From NCBI RefSeq assembly GCF_001277235.1, contig NZ_CP012266.1:3782001-3846000 (forward strand): DNA of 64,000 nucleotides, given 5' to 3'. Each line of letters opens with the position of its first letter. The first letter of the stretch is position 1. Position numbers and translations under genes: made by a program. Below, in pieces: positions 25,428 to 33,705 of this stretch. Below the pieces are notes generated by a model that worked only from the letters and a program-made list of their open reading frames with translations, made no database searches and was not told where the DNA came from. The stretch is from Cronobacter dublinensis subsp. dublinensis LMG 23823. Lineage in GTDB: Bacteria > Pseudomonadota > Gammaproteobacteria > Enterobacterales > Enterobacteriaceae.

Positions 25428-26615
25428 ATGACCGACAAACACATCGAGACGACGCTCATCCATGCCGGACGCGCGAAACGTTACACGCAAGGTTCGGTGA
25501 ACAGCGTGATCCAGCGGGCGTCATCGCTGGTGTTTGAGAGCGTTGAGGCGAAAAAACAGGCCACCGCCGGGCGCGCGCAGGGGGAACTGTTTTATGGCCG
25601 TCGCGGCACCCTGACCCACTTTTCGCTTCAGGAGGCGATGTGCGAGCTGGAAGGCGGCGCGGGCTGCGCGCTGTTTCCGTGCGGCGCAGCGGCGGTCGCT
25701 AATACTATTCTGGCGTTTGTTGAACAGGGCGACCATGTGCTGGTGACCAACAGCGCGTATGAGCCGACGCAGGATTTCTGCACCAAAATTCTCGCGAAGC
25801 TCGGCGTCACCACCAGCTGGTTCGATCCGCTGGCGGGCGCGGCTATCGCGCAACATATTCAGCCCAACACCAAAGTCGTGTTTCTGGAGTCGCCAGGCTC
25901 CATCACGATGGAAGTGCATGACGTCCCGGCGATTGTCGCGGCGGTGCGCCGCGTCGCGCCGCAGGCCATTATTATGATGGACAACACTTGGGCTGCGGGC
26001 ATTCTGTTCAAAGCGCTCGATTTCGGCGTCGATATTTCTATTCAGGCAGGCACTAAATATCTGGTCGGCCATTCGGACGCGATGATCGGCACCGCCGTCG
26101 CCAATGCCCGCTGCTGGGATACGCTTCGCGAAAACGCCTACCTGATGGGCCAGATGGTGGATGCCGACACGGCGTATGTCACCAGCCGCGGCCTGCGCAC
26201 CCTTGCCGTGCGCCTGCGTCAGCATCACGAAAGCGCGCTGAAAATCGCACAATGGCTGGCGGCGCATCCGCAGGTGGCGCGCGTCAACCATCCGGCGCTG
26301 CCCGGCAGCAAAGGCCATGAATTCTGGCAGCGCGATTTTAGCGGCGCCAGCGGCCTGTTCTCTTTTATTCTCGACAGACGTTTGAGCGAGACGGAATTCG
26401 CGCGTTATCTGGATAATTTCACCCATTTCAGCATGGCGTACTCCTGGGGCGGCTATGAATCGCTGATCCTCGCCAATCAGCCCGAAGAGCTGGCGGCGAT
26501 TCGTCCGGCGGGCGGCGTCGACTTCACCGGCACGCTGGTGCGCCTGCACATCGGGCTTGAAAATGTCGAAGATTTAATCGCCGATCTGGACGCAGGCTTT
26601 CATCGCATCGCCTGA
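25428..26615 (+). CDS. metC: Cystathionine beta-lyase
   Basis: This 395-residue PLP enzyme cleaves cystathionine to homocysteine, pyruvate and ammonia in methionine synthesis. It has the Cys/Met metabolism fold: FYGRRGTLTHFSLQEAMCELEGG near the N-terminus, MMDNTWAAG with the PLP aspartate, the PLP lysine in QAGTKYLVGHSD, and FSMAYSWGGYESL towards the C-terminus. Length equals E. coli MetC when ATG 25428 (MTDKHIETTLIHAG) is used; the longer frame from 25239 runs through the promoter. The met boxes just upstream support this start. Confidence 0.96.
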   Translation: MTDKHIETTLIHAGRAKRYTQGSVNSVIQRASSLVFESVEAKKQATAGRAQGELFYGRRGTLTHFSLQEAMCELEGGAGCALFPCGAAAVANTILAFVEQGDHVLVTNSAYEPTQDFCTKILAKLGVTTSWFDPLAGAAIAQHIQPNTKVVFLESPGSITMEVHDVPAIVAAVRRVAPQAIIMMDNTWAAGILFKALDFGVDISIQAGTKYLVGHSDAMIGTAVANARCWDTLRENAYLMGQMVDADTAYVTSRGLRTLAVRLRQHHESALKIAQWLAAHPQVARVNHPALPGSKGHEFWQRDFSGASGLFSFILDRRLSETEFARYLDNFTHFSMAYSWGGYESLILANQPEELAAIRPAGGVDFTGTLVRLHIGLENVEDLIADLDAGFHRIA

Positions 26616-26733
26616 AGTGAAAAAAAACGCCGTTATCCCAGGAAAAGAGAGGGTTTGTTGAACCTGTAATGCAGATGTGCCGGTCCATTTAAGGGTACAA
26701 TAAGCACAATTCCGCTGTTCCACAGGATCTCCC

Positions 26734-27387
26734 ATGGCTGTTATCCAGGATATTATCGCTGCGCTCTGGCATCACGATTTTGCCGCGCTGGCGGACCCGC
26801 ATGTCGTTGGCGTTGTCTGGTGCGTGATGTTTGCCACGCTGTTTTTAGAAAACGGTCTGCTGCCGGCCTCGTTTTTACCGGGCGACAGCCTGCTCCTGCT
26901 GGCGGGCGCGATGATAGCCCAGGGCGTGATGGACTTTGTGCCGACGCTTGTGATCCTCACCTCGGCGGCGAGCCTCGGCTGCTGGCTGAGCTATGTTCAG
27001 GGGCGATGGCTCGGCAATACCCGCCTCGTGCGCGGCTGGCTCGCGCAGTTACCGGCAAAATACCACCACCGCGCCACCTGCATGTTCGACCGCCATGGTC
27101 TGCTGGCGCTGCTGACCGGGCGTTTCCTGGCTTTTGTGCGTACCTTGCTGCCGACAATGGCGGGCATCTCCGGCCTCTCTAACCGCCGCTTCCAGATTTT
27201 CAACTGGCTGAGCGCCCTGATTTGGGTCGGCGTGGTCACCGGCCTTGGCTATGCCATCAGTATGATCCCGTTCGTTAAACGCCATGAGGATCAGGTCATG
27301 ACGTTTCTCATGATCCTGCCCATCGCGCTGCTGGTCATGGGCCTGCTCGGCGCCATCGTGGTGGTAGTGAAGAAAAAAACAAGCTGA
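26734..27387 (+). CDS. yghB: DedA-family inner-membrane protein YghB
   Basis: This 217-residue protein shows the DedA signatures LENGLLPASFLPGDSLLLLAGA, a central FDRHGLLALLTGRFLAFVRTLLPTMAG region with the conserved arginines, and several membrane segments. DedA proteins are now viewed as phospholipid or undecaprenyl-phosphate flippases; E. coli YghB and YqjA are needed together for normal division and envelope function. It is monocistronic and convergent with yqhC, only 28 bp apart. Confidence 0.95.
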   Translation: MAVIQDIIAALWHHDFAALADPHVVGVVWCVMFATLFLENGLLPASFLPGDSLLLLAGAMIAQGVMDFVPTLVILTSAASLGCWLSYVQGRWLGNTRLVRGWLAQLPAKYHHRATCMFDRHGLLALLTGRFLAFVRTLLPTMAGISGLSNRRFQIFNWLSALIWVGVVTGLGYAISMIPFVKRHEDQVMTFLMILPIALLVMGLLGAIVVVVKKKTS

Positions 27388-27415
27388 ATGACCTCGGGCG
27401 GAGCGCCAGCTCCGC

Positions 27416-28309
27416 TCACGCCATCGCGCGCATCCGCGCGGCGTCCTCTCCCGGCGTGACGCCGAAATAACGTTTGAACTCCCGACTAAACTGCGACGCG
27501 CTCTCATACCCTACCTGCATTGCCGCCGCGCTGGCTTTCATGCCGTTATGCAGCATCAATAACCGCGCCTGCTGCAACCGCCAGGTTTTCAGATATTGCA
27601 GCGGAGAGGTGCTCGTCACCGCTTTAAAATTATGGTGAAACGCTGACACGCTCATGTTGGCCTCCGCGGCGAGTTGCTCCACCGTCAGGGTTTCGGCATA
27701 GCGCGTTTCGATGCGCCGCAGCGCGCGGCTTATCAGGCTAAAATGCGTCTGACGGCTCACCAGCGCCAGCAGCGCCCCGCCGCCCGGCCCTTTCAGGACG
27801 TGATACAGGATTTCGCGCACGACCTGCTTGCCGAGGATCCGCGCGTCGAGCGGCGTCTCCAGCACCTCCAGCAGCCGCTCGACGGCGCAGAGGATCTCAT
27901 CGGTCAGCACGCCCGAGTTAATGCCGCACGAACAGGGCGCGGGCCGGAAGTGGTCATCTTCGCCAATCTCCATCACCAGCGCCTGAAGCTGTAACAGATC
28001 GATATTAATGCGCAGGCCCGCCAGCGGCTCCTGCGGGGTGGCGAACGTTTCGCACTCAAACGGCAGCGGCACCGTCAGCAGCAGATATTCGCGCGGATCG
28101 TAGCGGAAAACTTTATCGTTGAGATAACCCGTTTTATGGCCGGAAAAGAGAAATATGATGCCAGGCTGATAAATGACCGGTGTGCGCGCGCCGGGCGTCG
28201 TGCCGTACAGCAGACGCACCTCCGGCGGCAGAAACGCCAGCATTTTTTCTTTCTCTTTCAGTCTCCTAATCTCGTCGGCAATTTTGCGGCAGACGCTGTC
28301 ACGGTTCAT
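27416..28309 (-). CDS. yqhC: AraC-family regulator YqhC
   Basis: This 297-residue regulator has an N-terminal cupin-like AraC_N domain and two C-terminal helix-turn-helices (VEQLAAEANMSVSAFHHNFK and ASAAAMQVGYESASQFSREFKRYFG). A cysteine pair in FRPAPCSCGIN lies in the sensor domain. YqhC activates yqhD and dkgA when aldehydes accumulate, and it is divergent from exactly those genes here with 187 bp between. ATG 28309 is the first in-frame start. Confidence 0.93.
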   Translation of the reverse strand: MNRDSVCRKIADEIRRLKEKEKMLAFLPPEVRLLYGTTPGARTPVIYQPGIIFLFSGHKTGYLNDKVFRYDPREYLLLTVPLPFECETFATPQEPLAGLRINIDLLQLQALVMEIGEDDHFRPAPCSCGINSGVLTDEILCAVERLLEVLETPLDARILGKQVVREILYHVLKGPGGGALLALVSRQTHFSLISRALRRIETRYAETLTVEQLAAEANMSVSAFHHNFKAVTSTSPLQYLKTWRLQQARLLMLHNGMKASAAAMQVGYESASQFSREFKRYFGVTPGEDAARMRAMA

Positions 28310-28496
28310 TAATCACGGCTCCTGATAGCCTTTTATCCGGCCTCCAGTGTGCGCAAAAAAATGCGTTTCCTCCAGCGGCAAAGAGAAATGGGCAAGAGAA
28401 AGGCAGGAATGAGCATTGAGGCTGTACGCTCCCGCGCCGAGAATAGTCGTCAACCTTTCACGCCTGGCGTGACGTTTATTCCAGAAGGAGTTTTCG

Positions 28497-29660
28497 ATGA
28501 ACAACTTTAACCTCCACAATCCGACCCACATTGCCTTTGGTAAAGGCGCCATCAGCGAACTGCGCTCGCTCATCCCGGCCGACAGCCGCGTACTCATTAC
28601 CTACGGCGGCGGCAGCGTTAAGAAAACCGGCGTGCTCGATCAGGTCTACAGCGCGTTAAACGGTCTCGACGTGCTGGAGTTCGGCGGCATCGAGCCGAAC
28701 CCGTCTTACGAAACGCTGATGAACGCCGTTGAACTGGTGCGTAAAGAAAAAGTGACATTCTTACTGGCCGTCGGCGGCGGTTCGGTACTGGATGGCACTA
28801 AATTTATCGCCGCCGCCGCGCACTACACCGCCGCAAGCGATCCGTGGCATATCCTTGAAACCCGCGGCAGCGATATTACCGACGCCATCCCGATGGGCTC
28901 GGTGCTGACGCTGCCTGCGACCGGCTCGGAATCCAATAAAGGCGCGGTGGTTTCGCGCCGCGCCACGGGCGATAAACAAGCGTTCCACTCGCCGTTTGTG
29001 CAGCCGCGCTTCGCCATTCTCGACCCGGTTTACACCTACACCCTGCCGCCGCGTCAGGTAGCGAACGGCGTGGTGGACGCGTTTGTGCACACCGTCGAGC
29101 AGTACGTCACGTACCCGGTGAACGCGAAAATTCAGGACCGCTTCGCCGAAGGCATTCTGCTGACGCTTATCGAAGAAGGCCCGAAAGCGCTGAAAGAGCC
29201 GGAAAACTACGACGTGCGCGCCAACCTGATGTGGGCCGCCACCCAGGCGCTGAACGGCCTGATTGGCGCGGGCGTGCCGCAGGACTGGGCGACGCATATG
29301 CTCGGCCATGAGCTGACGGCGATGCACGGGCTGGATCACGCCCAGACGCTGGCGGTCGTGCTGCCAGCGCTGTGGAATGAGAAGCGCAACGAGAAGCGCG
29401 CCAAACTGCTGCAATATGCCGGGCGCGTGTGGAATATCACCGAAGGCAGCGACGATGAACGCATCGATGCCGCGATTGCCGCCACCCGCCGTTTCTTTGA
29501 AACCATGGGCGCGCCAACCCGCCTGAGTGATTACGGCCTGGACGGCAGTTCCATCCCGGCGCTGCTGGCGAAACTCGAAGAGCACGGCCTGACCGCGCTT
29601 GGCGAACACCAGGACATTACCCTCGACGTCAGCCGCCGCATTTACGAGGCCGCCCGCTAA
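28497..29660 (+). CDS. yqhD: NADPH-dependent aldehyde reductase YqhD
   Basis: This 387-residue iron/zinc-family alcohol dehydrogenase has the nucleotide-binding GGGSV (residues 38-42) and FLLAVGGGSVLDGTKF, the metal ligands spread over VVDAFVHTVEQY, MLGHELTAMHGLDHAQTL, and a C-terminal helical domain. It reduces a broad set of short aldehydes produced by lipid peroxidation and by methylglyoxal or furan exposure. ATG 28497 follows GAAGGAG. It sits between yqhC and dkgA, as in E. coli. Confidence 0.96.
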   Translation: MNNFNLHNPTHIAFGKGAISELRSLIPADSRVLITYGGGSVKKTGVLDQVYSALNGLDVLEFGGIEPNPSYETLMNAVELVRKEKVTFLLAVGGGSVLDGTKFIAAAAHYTAASDPWHILETRGSDITDAIPMGSVLTLPATGSESNKGAVVSRRATGDKQAFHSPFVQPRFAILDPVYTYTLPPRQVANGVVDAFVHTVEQYVTYPVNAKIQDRFAEGILLTLIEEGPKALKEPENYDVRANLMWAATQALNGLIGAGVPQDWATHMLGHELTAMHGLDHAQTLAVVLPALWNEKRNEKRAKLLQYAGRVWNITEGSDDERIDAAIAATRRFFETMGAPTRLSDYGLDGSSIPALLAKLEEHGLTALGEHQDITLDVSRRIYEAAR

Positions 29661-29765
29661 GCTTTTTGCGCGCGACCTTTCGTTTTTGGCTATTTGAACC
29701 AGACTTAACTCACCTGACTTGCGCCGGGGCAACAGCCCCGGTGTGTTAGCTCAAAAGGAGGACAT

Positions 29766-30593
29766 ATGGCAAATCCAGGCGTAATTAAGCTGCATGACGG
29801 CAACCTGATGCCCCAGCTCGGCCTCGGCGTATGGCAAGCGTCTAACGAAGATGTTGTCACCGCTATCCATAAAGCGCTGGAGGTGGGCTATCGCTCCATC
29901 GATACCGCGGCGGCCTATAAAAACGAACAGGGCGTGGGCGATGCGTTGAAAAGCGCGGACATTGCGCGCGACGAGCTGTTTATCACTACCAAACTGTGGA
30001 ATGACGACCAGAAGCGCCCGCGCGAGGCGCTGGAAGAGAGCCTCGAAAAGCTGCAGCTCGACTATGTGGATCTCTATCTGATGCACTGGCCGGTGCCGGC
30101 TATCGACCACTATGTCGAGGCCTGGAAAGGCATGATCGAACTCCAGCAGGAAGGGCTCATCAAGAGCATCGGCGTCTGTAACTTTAACGTAGAGCATCTG
30201 CAACGCATCATTGATGAAACAGGCGTCACGCCGGTTATCAACCAGATTGAGCTGCACCCGCTGCTGCAACAGCGCCAGCTGCACGCCTGGAACGCCACGC
30301 ACAAGATCCAGACGGAATCCTGGAGCCCGCTGGCGCAGGGCGGCGAAGGCGTATTCGATCAGAAAATCATCCGTACGCTTGCCGATAAGTACAGCAAAAC
30401 CCCGGCGCAGATTGTCATCCGCTGGCATCTCGATTCCGGCCTGGTGGTTATCCCGAAATCCGTTACGCCGTCGCGTATCGCGGAAAACTTCGACGTCTGG
30501 GATTTCCGCCTGGATAAAGACGAGCTGAGCGAAATCGCGAAACTCGATCAGGGCAAACGCCTCGGCCCGGACCCGGAACAGTTCGGCGGATAA
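29766..30593 (+). CDS. dkgA: 2,5-diketo-D-gluconate / methylglyoxal reductase, aldo-keto reductase
   Basis: This 275-residue aldo-keto reductase has the (beta/alpha)8 family tetrad in IDTAAAYKNEQ (Asp, Tyr), TKLWND (Lys) and YLMHWPVP (His), and the cofactor motif VVIPKSVTPSRI. DkgA reduces 2,5-diketogluconate and methylglyoxal with NADPH. An AAAGGAGG ribosome site lies six bases before ATG 29766. It is 105 bp after yqhD, and the pair form the YqhC regulon. Confidence 0.95.
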   Translation: MANPGVIKLHDGNLMPQLGLGVWQASNEDVVTAIHKALEVGYRSIDTAAAYKNEQGVGDALKSADIARDELFITTKLWNDDQKRPREALEESLEKLQLDYVDLYLMHWPVPAIDHYVEAWKGMIELQQEGLIKSIGVCNFNVEHLQRIIDETGVTPVINQIELHPLLQQRQLHAWNATHKIQTESWSPLAQGGEGVFDQKIIRTLADKYSKTPAQIVIRWHLDSGLVVIPKSVTPSRIAENFDVWDFRLDKDELSEIAKLDQGKRLGPDPEQFGG

Positions 30594-30669
30594 ACGCGCC
30601 TGTTGGCGGCAAAAAGAAAAAACAGCATACTACGCAGGCCTGTTTACGGACGTTTGAGGACCAGTTCCG

Positions 30670-31179
30670 ATGAAGCACCGCTTAGCGTTAGTTATGCTGT
30701 TTTTTTCCGCCAGCGCGCTGGCGCAAGGGGCCGAGCAGACCCCTACGCAATTTTTGAAAGCGCTTTACCAAAGTTATTCCAAAGGCAATGAACCCGTTGA
30801 TTTCACAAGCCAAGGCGAGAAGCAGATCCTCTCCGATCGCCTGTTAAAGCTGGTCGATGAAGACACCCGTCTCGCGGGCGGCGAAGTTGGCTTTCTCGAT
30901 TACGATCCCATCTGCTATTGCCAGGACTGGGACGATCTGGCGGTAGATAAAATCAATGTGACCAACAGCGATGCCGCGCACGCCAAAGCGACAGTGACGT
31001 TCCGTCCGTTTCGCAGCTCACCGGACGCCACCACGCAAAGCTTCGCGCTTATCAATGAAAAAGGCCGCTGGCGCATCGATGACATCATGAACGGCAACGG
31101 CAGCCTCTCTCAGTCGCTACAGGAGAGCAGTAAGCAACTGCGCGCCGATAGCGCTAACAGCGACGCCGTCGCCCCCTGA
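30670..31179 (+). CDS. Secreted DUF3828-type protein, YqhG-like
   Basis: This 169-residue protein has a signal peptide (MKHRLALVMLFFSASALAQG, cleavage near residue 19) and one copy of a domain resembling DUF3828: TPTQFLKALYQSYSKG at the start and GRWRIDDIMNG near the end. In E. coli the gene after dkgA is yqhG, which I recall as longer; this one looks like a one-domain relative. Two cysteines sit close together in DYDPICYCQDWDD. Location is periplasmic; role unknown. Confidence 0.72.
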   Translation: MKHRLALVMLFFSASALAQGAEQTPTQFLKALYQSYSKGNEPVDFTSQGEKQILSDRLLKLVDEDTRLAGGEVGFLDYDPICYCQDWDDLAVDKINVTNSDAAHAKATVTFRPFRSSPDATTQSFALINEKGRWRIDDIMNGNGSLSQSLQESSKQLRADSANSDAVAP

Positions 31180-31192
31180 TTCGCGCCCCATA

Positions 31193-31226
31193 AAAAACGG
31201 CTTGCCTGAGCAAGCCGTTTTTTTTG
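31193..31226. terminator. Bidirectional terminator
   Basis: AAAAAACGGCTTGC-CTGA-GCAAGCCGTTTTTTTT between convergent genes; strong stem and T-runs in both directions. Confidence 0.92.
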
Positions 31227-31239
31227 CGTTGACGCCGTC

Positions 31240-31542
31240 TTACTTCGCGCTGCCGCCTGCGAGTTTATCCAGCAGCATCACGTCTGAGGTTTCGATATAT
31301 TTCGGCAGCTCAGAGAACAGGTGAACGATGTGCGCCGACTGCAGATGTTTTTGCAGCAGTTCACGGCTCTCCCACTCTTCAGTCCAGACGAAACGGCGCG
31401 GATTTTCACTGTCGCGGTTCAGCTGGTAAACGATGCAGCCCTCTTCCGCGTGCGTTTTCTCGATCACGCCGCGAAACAGCTGCTCAAGCGTCTCTTCATT
31501 GCCAGGCTTACTGACAAAAACAGCGACTACCGGAACGGTCAT
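31240..31542 (-). CDS. Antibiotic biosynthesis monooxygenase (ABM)-domain protein
   Basis: This 100-residue protein has the small ferredoxin-like ABM fold (VVAVFVSKPGNEETLEQLFRGV, EEGCIVYQLNRDSENPRRFVWTEEW, SAHIVHLFSEL). Family members such as YgiN are cofactor-free quinol monooxygenases, and others are heme-degrading or simply dimeric binding proteins; substrate is not predictable. A CDS on the same strand, the glutaredoxin-2-like gene, lies 56 bp upstream, so the two might be co-transcribed. Confidence 0.85.
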   Translation of the reverse strand: MTVPVVAVFVSKPGNEETLEQLFRGVIEKTHAEEGCIVYQLNRDSENPRRFVWTEEWESRELLQKHLQSAHIVHLFSELPKYIETSDVMLLDKLAGGSAK

Positions 31543-31598
31543 GTTGTACTCCTGAAGTTAAGGTTGGTAAATAAGCGGCGCGCTTACGCCCGTCGCGG

Positions 31599-32234
31599 TT
31601 ATTTTGCCTGGTCGCTTAACAGCGCCACCTGCGTCTGCGCCGACACGCGCGCAAGGTACGCCTGCGCCTGCGGGCCGAATGCCGCGCCTTTCACGATGGT
31701 GAGCGAGCGCAGCAGCGGGAAGAGAATAAAATCGGTGGTATCGACCGCGTGACGCTCGGCTACCAGCGGCTCAAGCGCCGCGAGCTTCGCGTTAACCTGC
31801 TCAAGCAGCGCAGGCGTCTGCGCGCGTAGCGCGTCCAGATCGCCAAACGCTTTCTCTTCACGCGCGGCGTAGGCGCGACGGGCTTCCGGGGTCGCCAGTT
31901 CGGCGAAATCGCCCTCGGTAAAGCGCGGGATAACCAGATTGAACAGCGGGCCGGAGACCGACTCGCACCACTGTTTTACCGCCTCATCGACCGGCGCATC
32001 GGCGACGCGCGGCGCGGCAAGCCCATCAACGTAGCGCACGATGTCCATACTCTCCGGCATATACGTGCCGTCTTCTTTTTCAAGAATCGGCACCACTTTG
32101 CGCCCGACCATGCGGGTCGGCGTTTCGGCGTCACCTTCCATAATGACCGACACCTCAACGGGTAGCTTTTTCAGGCCGAAAATCATCAGGGCGCGGACGC
32201 AGAACGGGCAGTGCTCGTAGATATGCAGCTTCAT
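31599..32234 (-). CDS. Glutaredoxin-2 (GrxB)-family protein
   Basis: This 211-residue protein has a glutaredoxin/GST-N domain with the redox motif CPFC (Cys9, Cys12), the cis-proline segment GRKVVPIL and the GrxB signature MPESMDIVRYVD, then an all-helical C-terminal domain ending TQVALLSDQAK. It should be a glutathione-dependent disulfide reductase. I chose ATG 32234 (MKLHIYEH), which aligns with GrxB; the longer frame from 32333 has no support. The helical domain is less like E. coli GrxB than the thioredoxin-like half, so this could be a second paralogue rather than the orthologue. Confidence 0.85.
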   Translation of the reverse strand: MKLHIYEHCPFCVRALMIFGLKKLPVEVSVIMEGDAETPTRMVGRKVVPILEKEDGTYMPESMDIVRYVDGLAAPRVADAPVDEAVKQWCESVSGPLFNLVIPRFTEGDFAELATPEARRAYAAREEKAFGDLDALRAQTPALLEQVNAKLAALEPLVAERHAVDTTDFILFPLLRSLTIVKGAAFGPQAQAYLARVSAQTQVALLSDQAK

Positions 32235-32610
32235 GCAATTCTCCATGCTGGAAGGCGGCGACAACATTTTTATCGCGCGCAAAAGGACGACGGATGCGTT
32301 GTCTTGAATGTCATTACCATAACGCACTGCCATAACGAGGCGCCAGCCTTACGACCTGCCTGCTGGCTGACCGCCTCATCCCTTTGCCCGCGCCACAGAC
32401 GACAGGCGCACAAATTCGCTGCTAACCGATTGATAAGCCACAAGCCATCGGCGAAGATAAGCGCCGCTTCGCTTAGCCGCGTACAAATGGCGCCCGCTCC
32501 TCGTTATTCATCAGGATCTGCCCGAACCAGATTTTACCCATTGCGCGCGGCGCGGCGCGCATTACCTTAACGCATAACACCTTTTCGACCGCCAGCCAGA
32601 GGAATGGACG
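32235..32610. other. Gene-free stretch between the glutaredoxin-like gene and treR
   Basis: This 376-bp divergent intergenic region is longer than needed for two promoters. I see no operator, repeat or RNA gene in it. It coincides with the point where two E. coli-like gene blocks meet. Confidence 0.5.
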
Positions 32611-33558
32611 ATGCAAACCCGTCTCACCATCAAAGATATCGCGCGCTTAAGCGGCGTGGGGAAATCCACGGTCTCGCGCGTGCTCAATAACGAGAGCGGC
32701 GTCAGCGAGCGCACCCGTGAAAAGGTGGAGGCGGTGATGCGCCAGCACGGTTTTTCGCCCTCCCGTTCGGCGCGGGCGATGCGCGGGCAGAGCGATAAAG
32801 TGGTGGCGATTATAGTAACGCGTCTGGATTCGCTGTCGGAAAACCTGGCGGTGCAGACGATGCTGCCGGCGCTCTATGAACAGGGCTACGACCCTATCAT
32901 GCTGGAGAGCCGTTTTTCGCCGGCGCTGGTGCAGGAGCATTTAGGCGTGCTGAGCCGCCGCCATATCGACGGCGTGATTTTATTCAGCTTTACCGGCGTC
33001 AACGAGGCGCTGAGCGCCGCCTGGCAGGATTCGCTGGTGCTGATGGCGCGCGACGCGCCAGGCTTTGCGTCGGTCTGTTTTGACGACGAGGGCGCGATAC
33101 GGCTCCTGATGCAGCGGCTGTATGAACAAGGCCACCGGCGCATCAGTTTTCTCGGCGTGCCGCACAGCGATATCACCACCGGCAAACGTCGCCACGAAGC
33201 CTATCTCGCTTTTTGCGCGCAGCACGGGCTGACGCCCTGCGACACGCTGCCGGGGCTTGCGATGAAACAGGGCTACGAGCACGCCGCCGAAGTGCTCCAT
33301 GACGACACCACCGCGCTGGTCTGCGCCACCGACACCCTCGCCATCGGCGTCAGCAAATACCTCCAGCAGCGCGGCGGCGCGCCGTTGCAGCTCGCGAGCG
33401 TAGGCAATACGCCGCTGCTGAAATTCCTGCACCCGGAGACGATCGCCGTCGATCCTGGCTACGGCGAAGCCGGGCGCGCGGCGGCGAAACAGCTTATCGA
33501 TCAGATTACCCGCCGCGCCGATCCGCGCCAGATAGTGATCCCCGCTCATCTCGACTGA
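32611..33558 (+). CDS. treR: Trehalose operon repressor TreR
   Basis: This 315-residue LacI-family repressor has the helix-turn-helix TIKDIARLSGVGKSTVSRVL and an effector domain matching TreR (DSLSENLAVQTMLPALYEQGYDPIMLESRFS). TreR binds trehalose-6-phosphate as inducer. The length equals E. coli TreR. It precedes treB by 147 bp, where its palindromic operator is visible. Confidence 0.95.
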   Translation: MQTRLTIKDIARLSGVGKSTVSRVLNNESGVSERTREKVEAVMRQHGFSPSRSARAMRGQSDKVVAIIVTRLDSLSENLAVQTMLPALYEQGYDPIMLESRFSPALVQEHLGVLSRRHIDGVILFSFTGVNEALSAAWQDSLVLMARDAPGFASVCFDDEGAIRLLMQRLYEQGHRRISFLGVPHSDITTGKRRHEAYLAFCAQHGLTPCDTLPGLAMKQGYEHAAEVLHDDTTALVCATDTLAIGVSKYLQQRGGAPLQLASVGNTPLLKFLHPETIAVDPGYGEAGRAAAKQLIDQITRRADPRQIVIPAHLD

Positions 33559-33611
33559 TCGTGTGCCCTGCGTGACAGTGCGCCACGTTTATTGTGATCG
33601 CCCTCCATTTT

Positions 33612-33625
33612 CGGGAACGTTCCCG
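33612..33625. promoter_or_regulatory. TreR-type operator in the treB promoter
   Basis: CGGGAACGTTCCCG is a perfect 14-bp palindrome 81-94 bp upstream of treB, the expected form for a TreR site. A CRP half-site TGTGA lies at 33593-33597 just before it. Confidence 0.8.
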
Positions 33626-33705
33626 TTCACGTCCGGACGGTTACTCGTTACTCTGCGCATCAGGCCATCCGTGCCTCGTACCTACCTCTGCGACAGGGCT
33701 TCATC

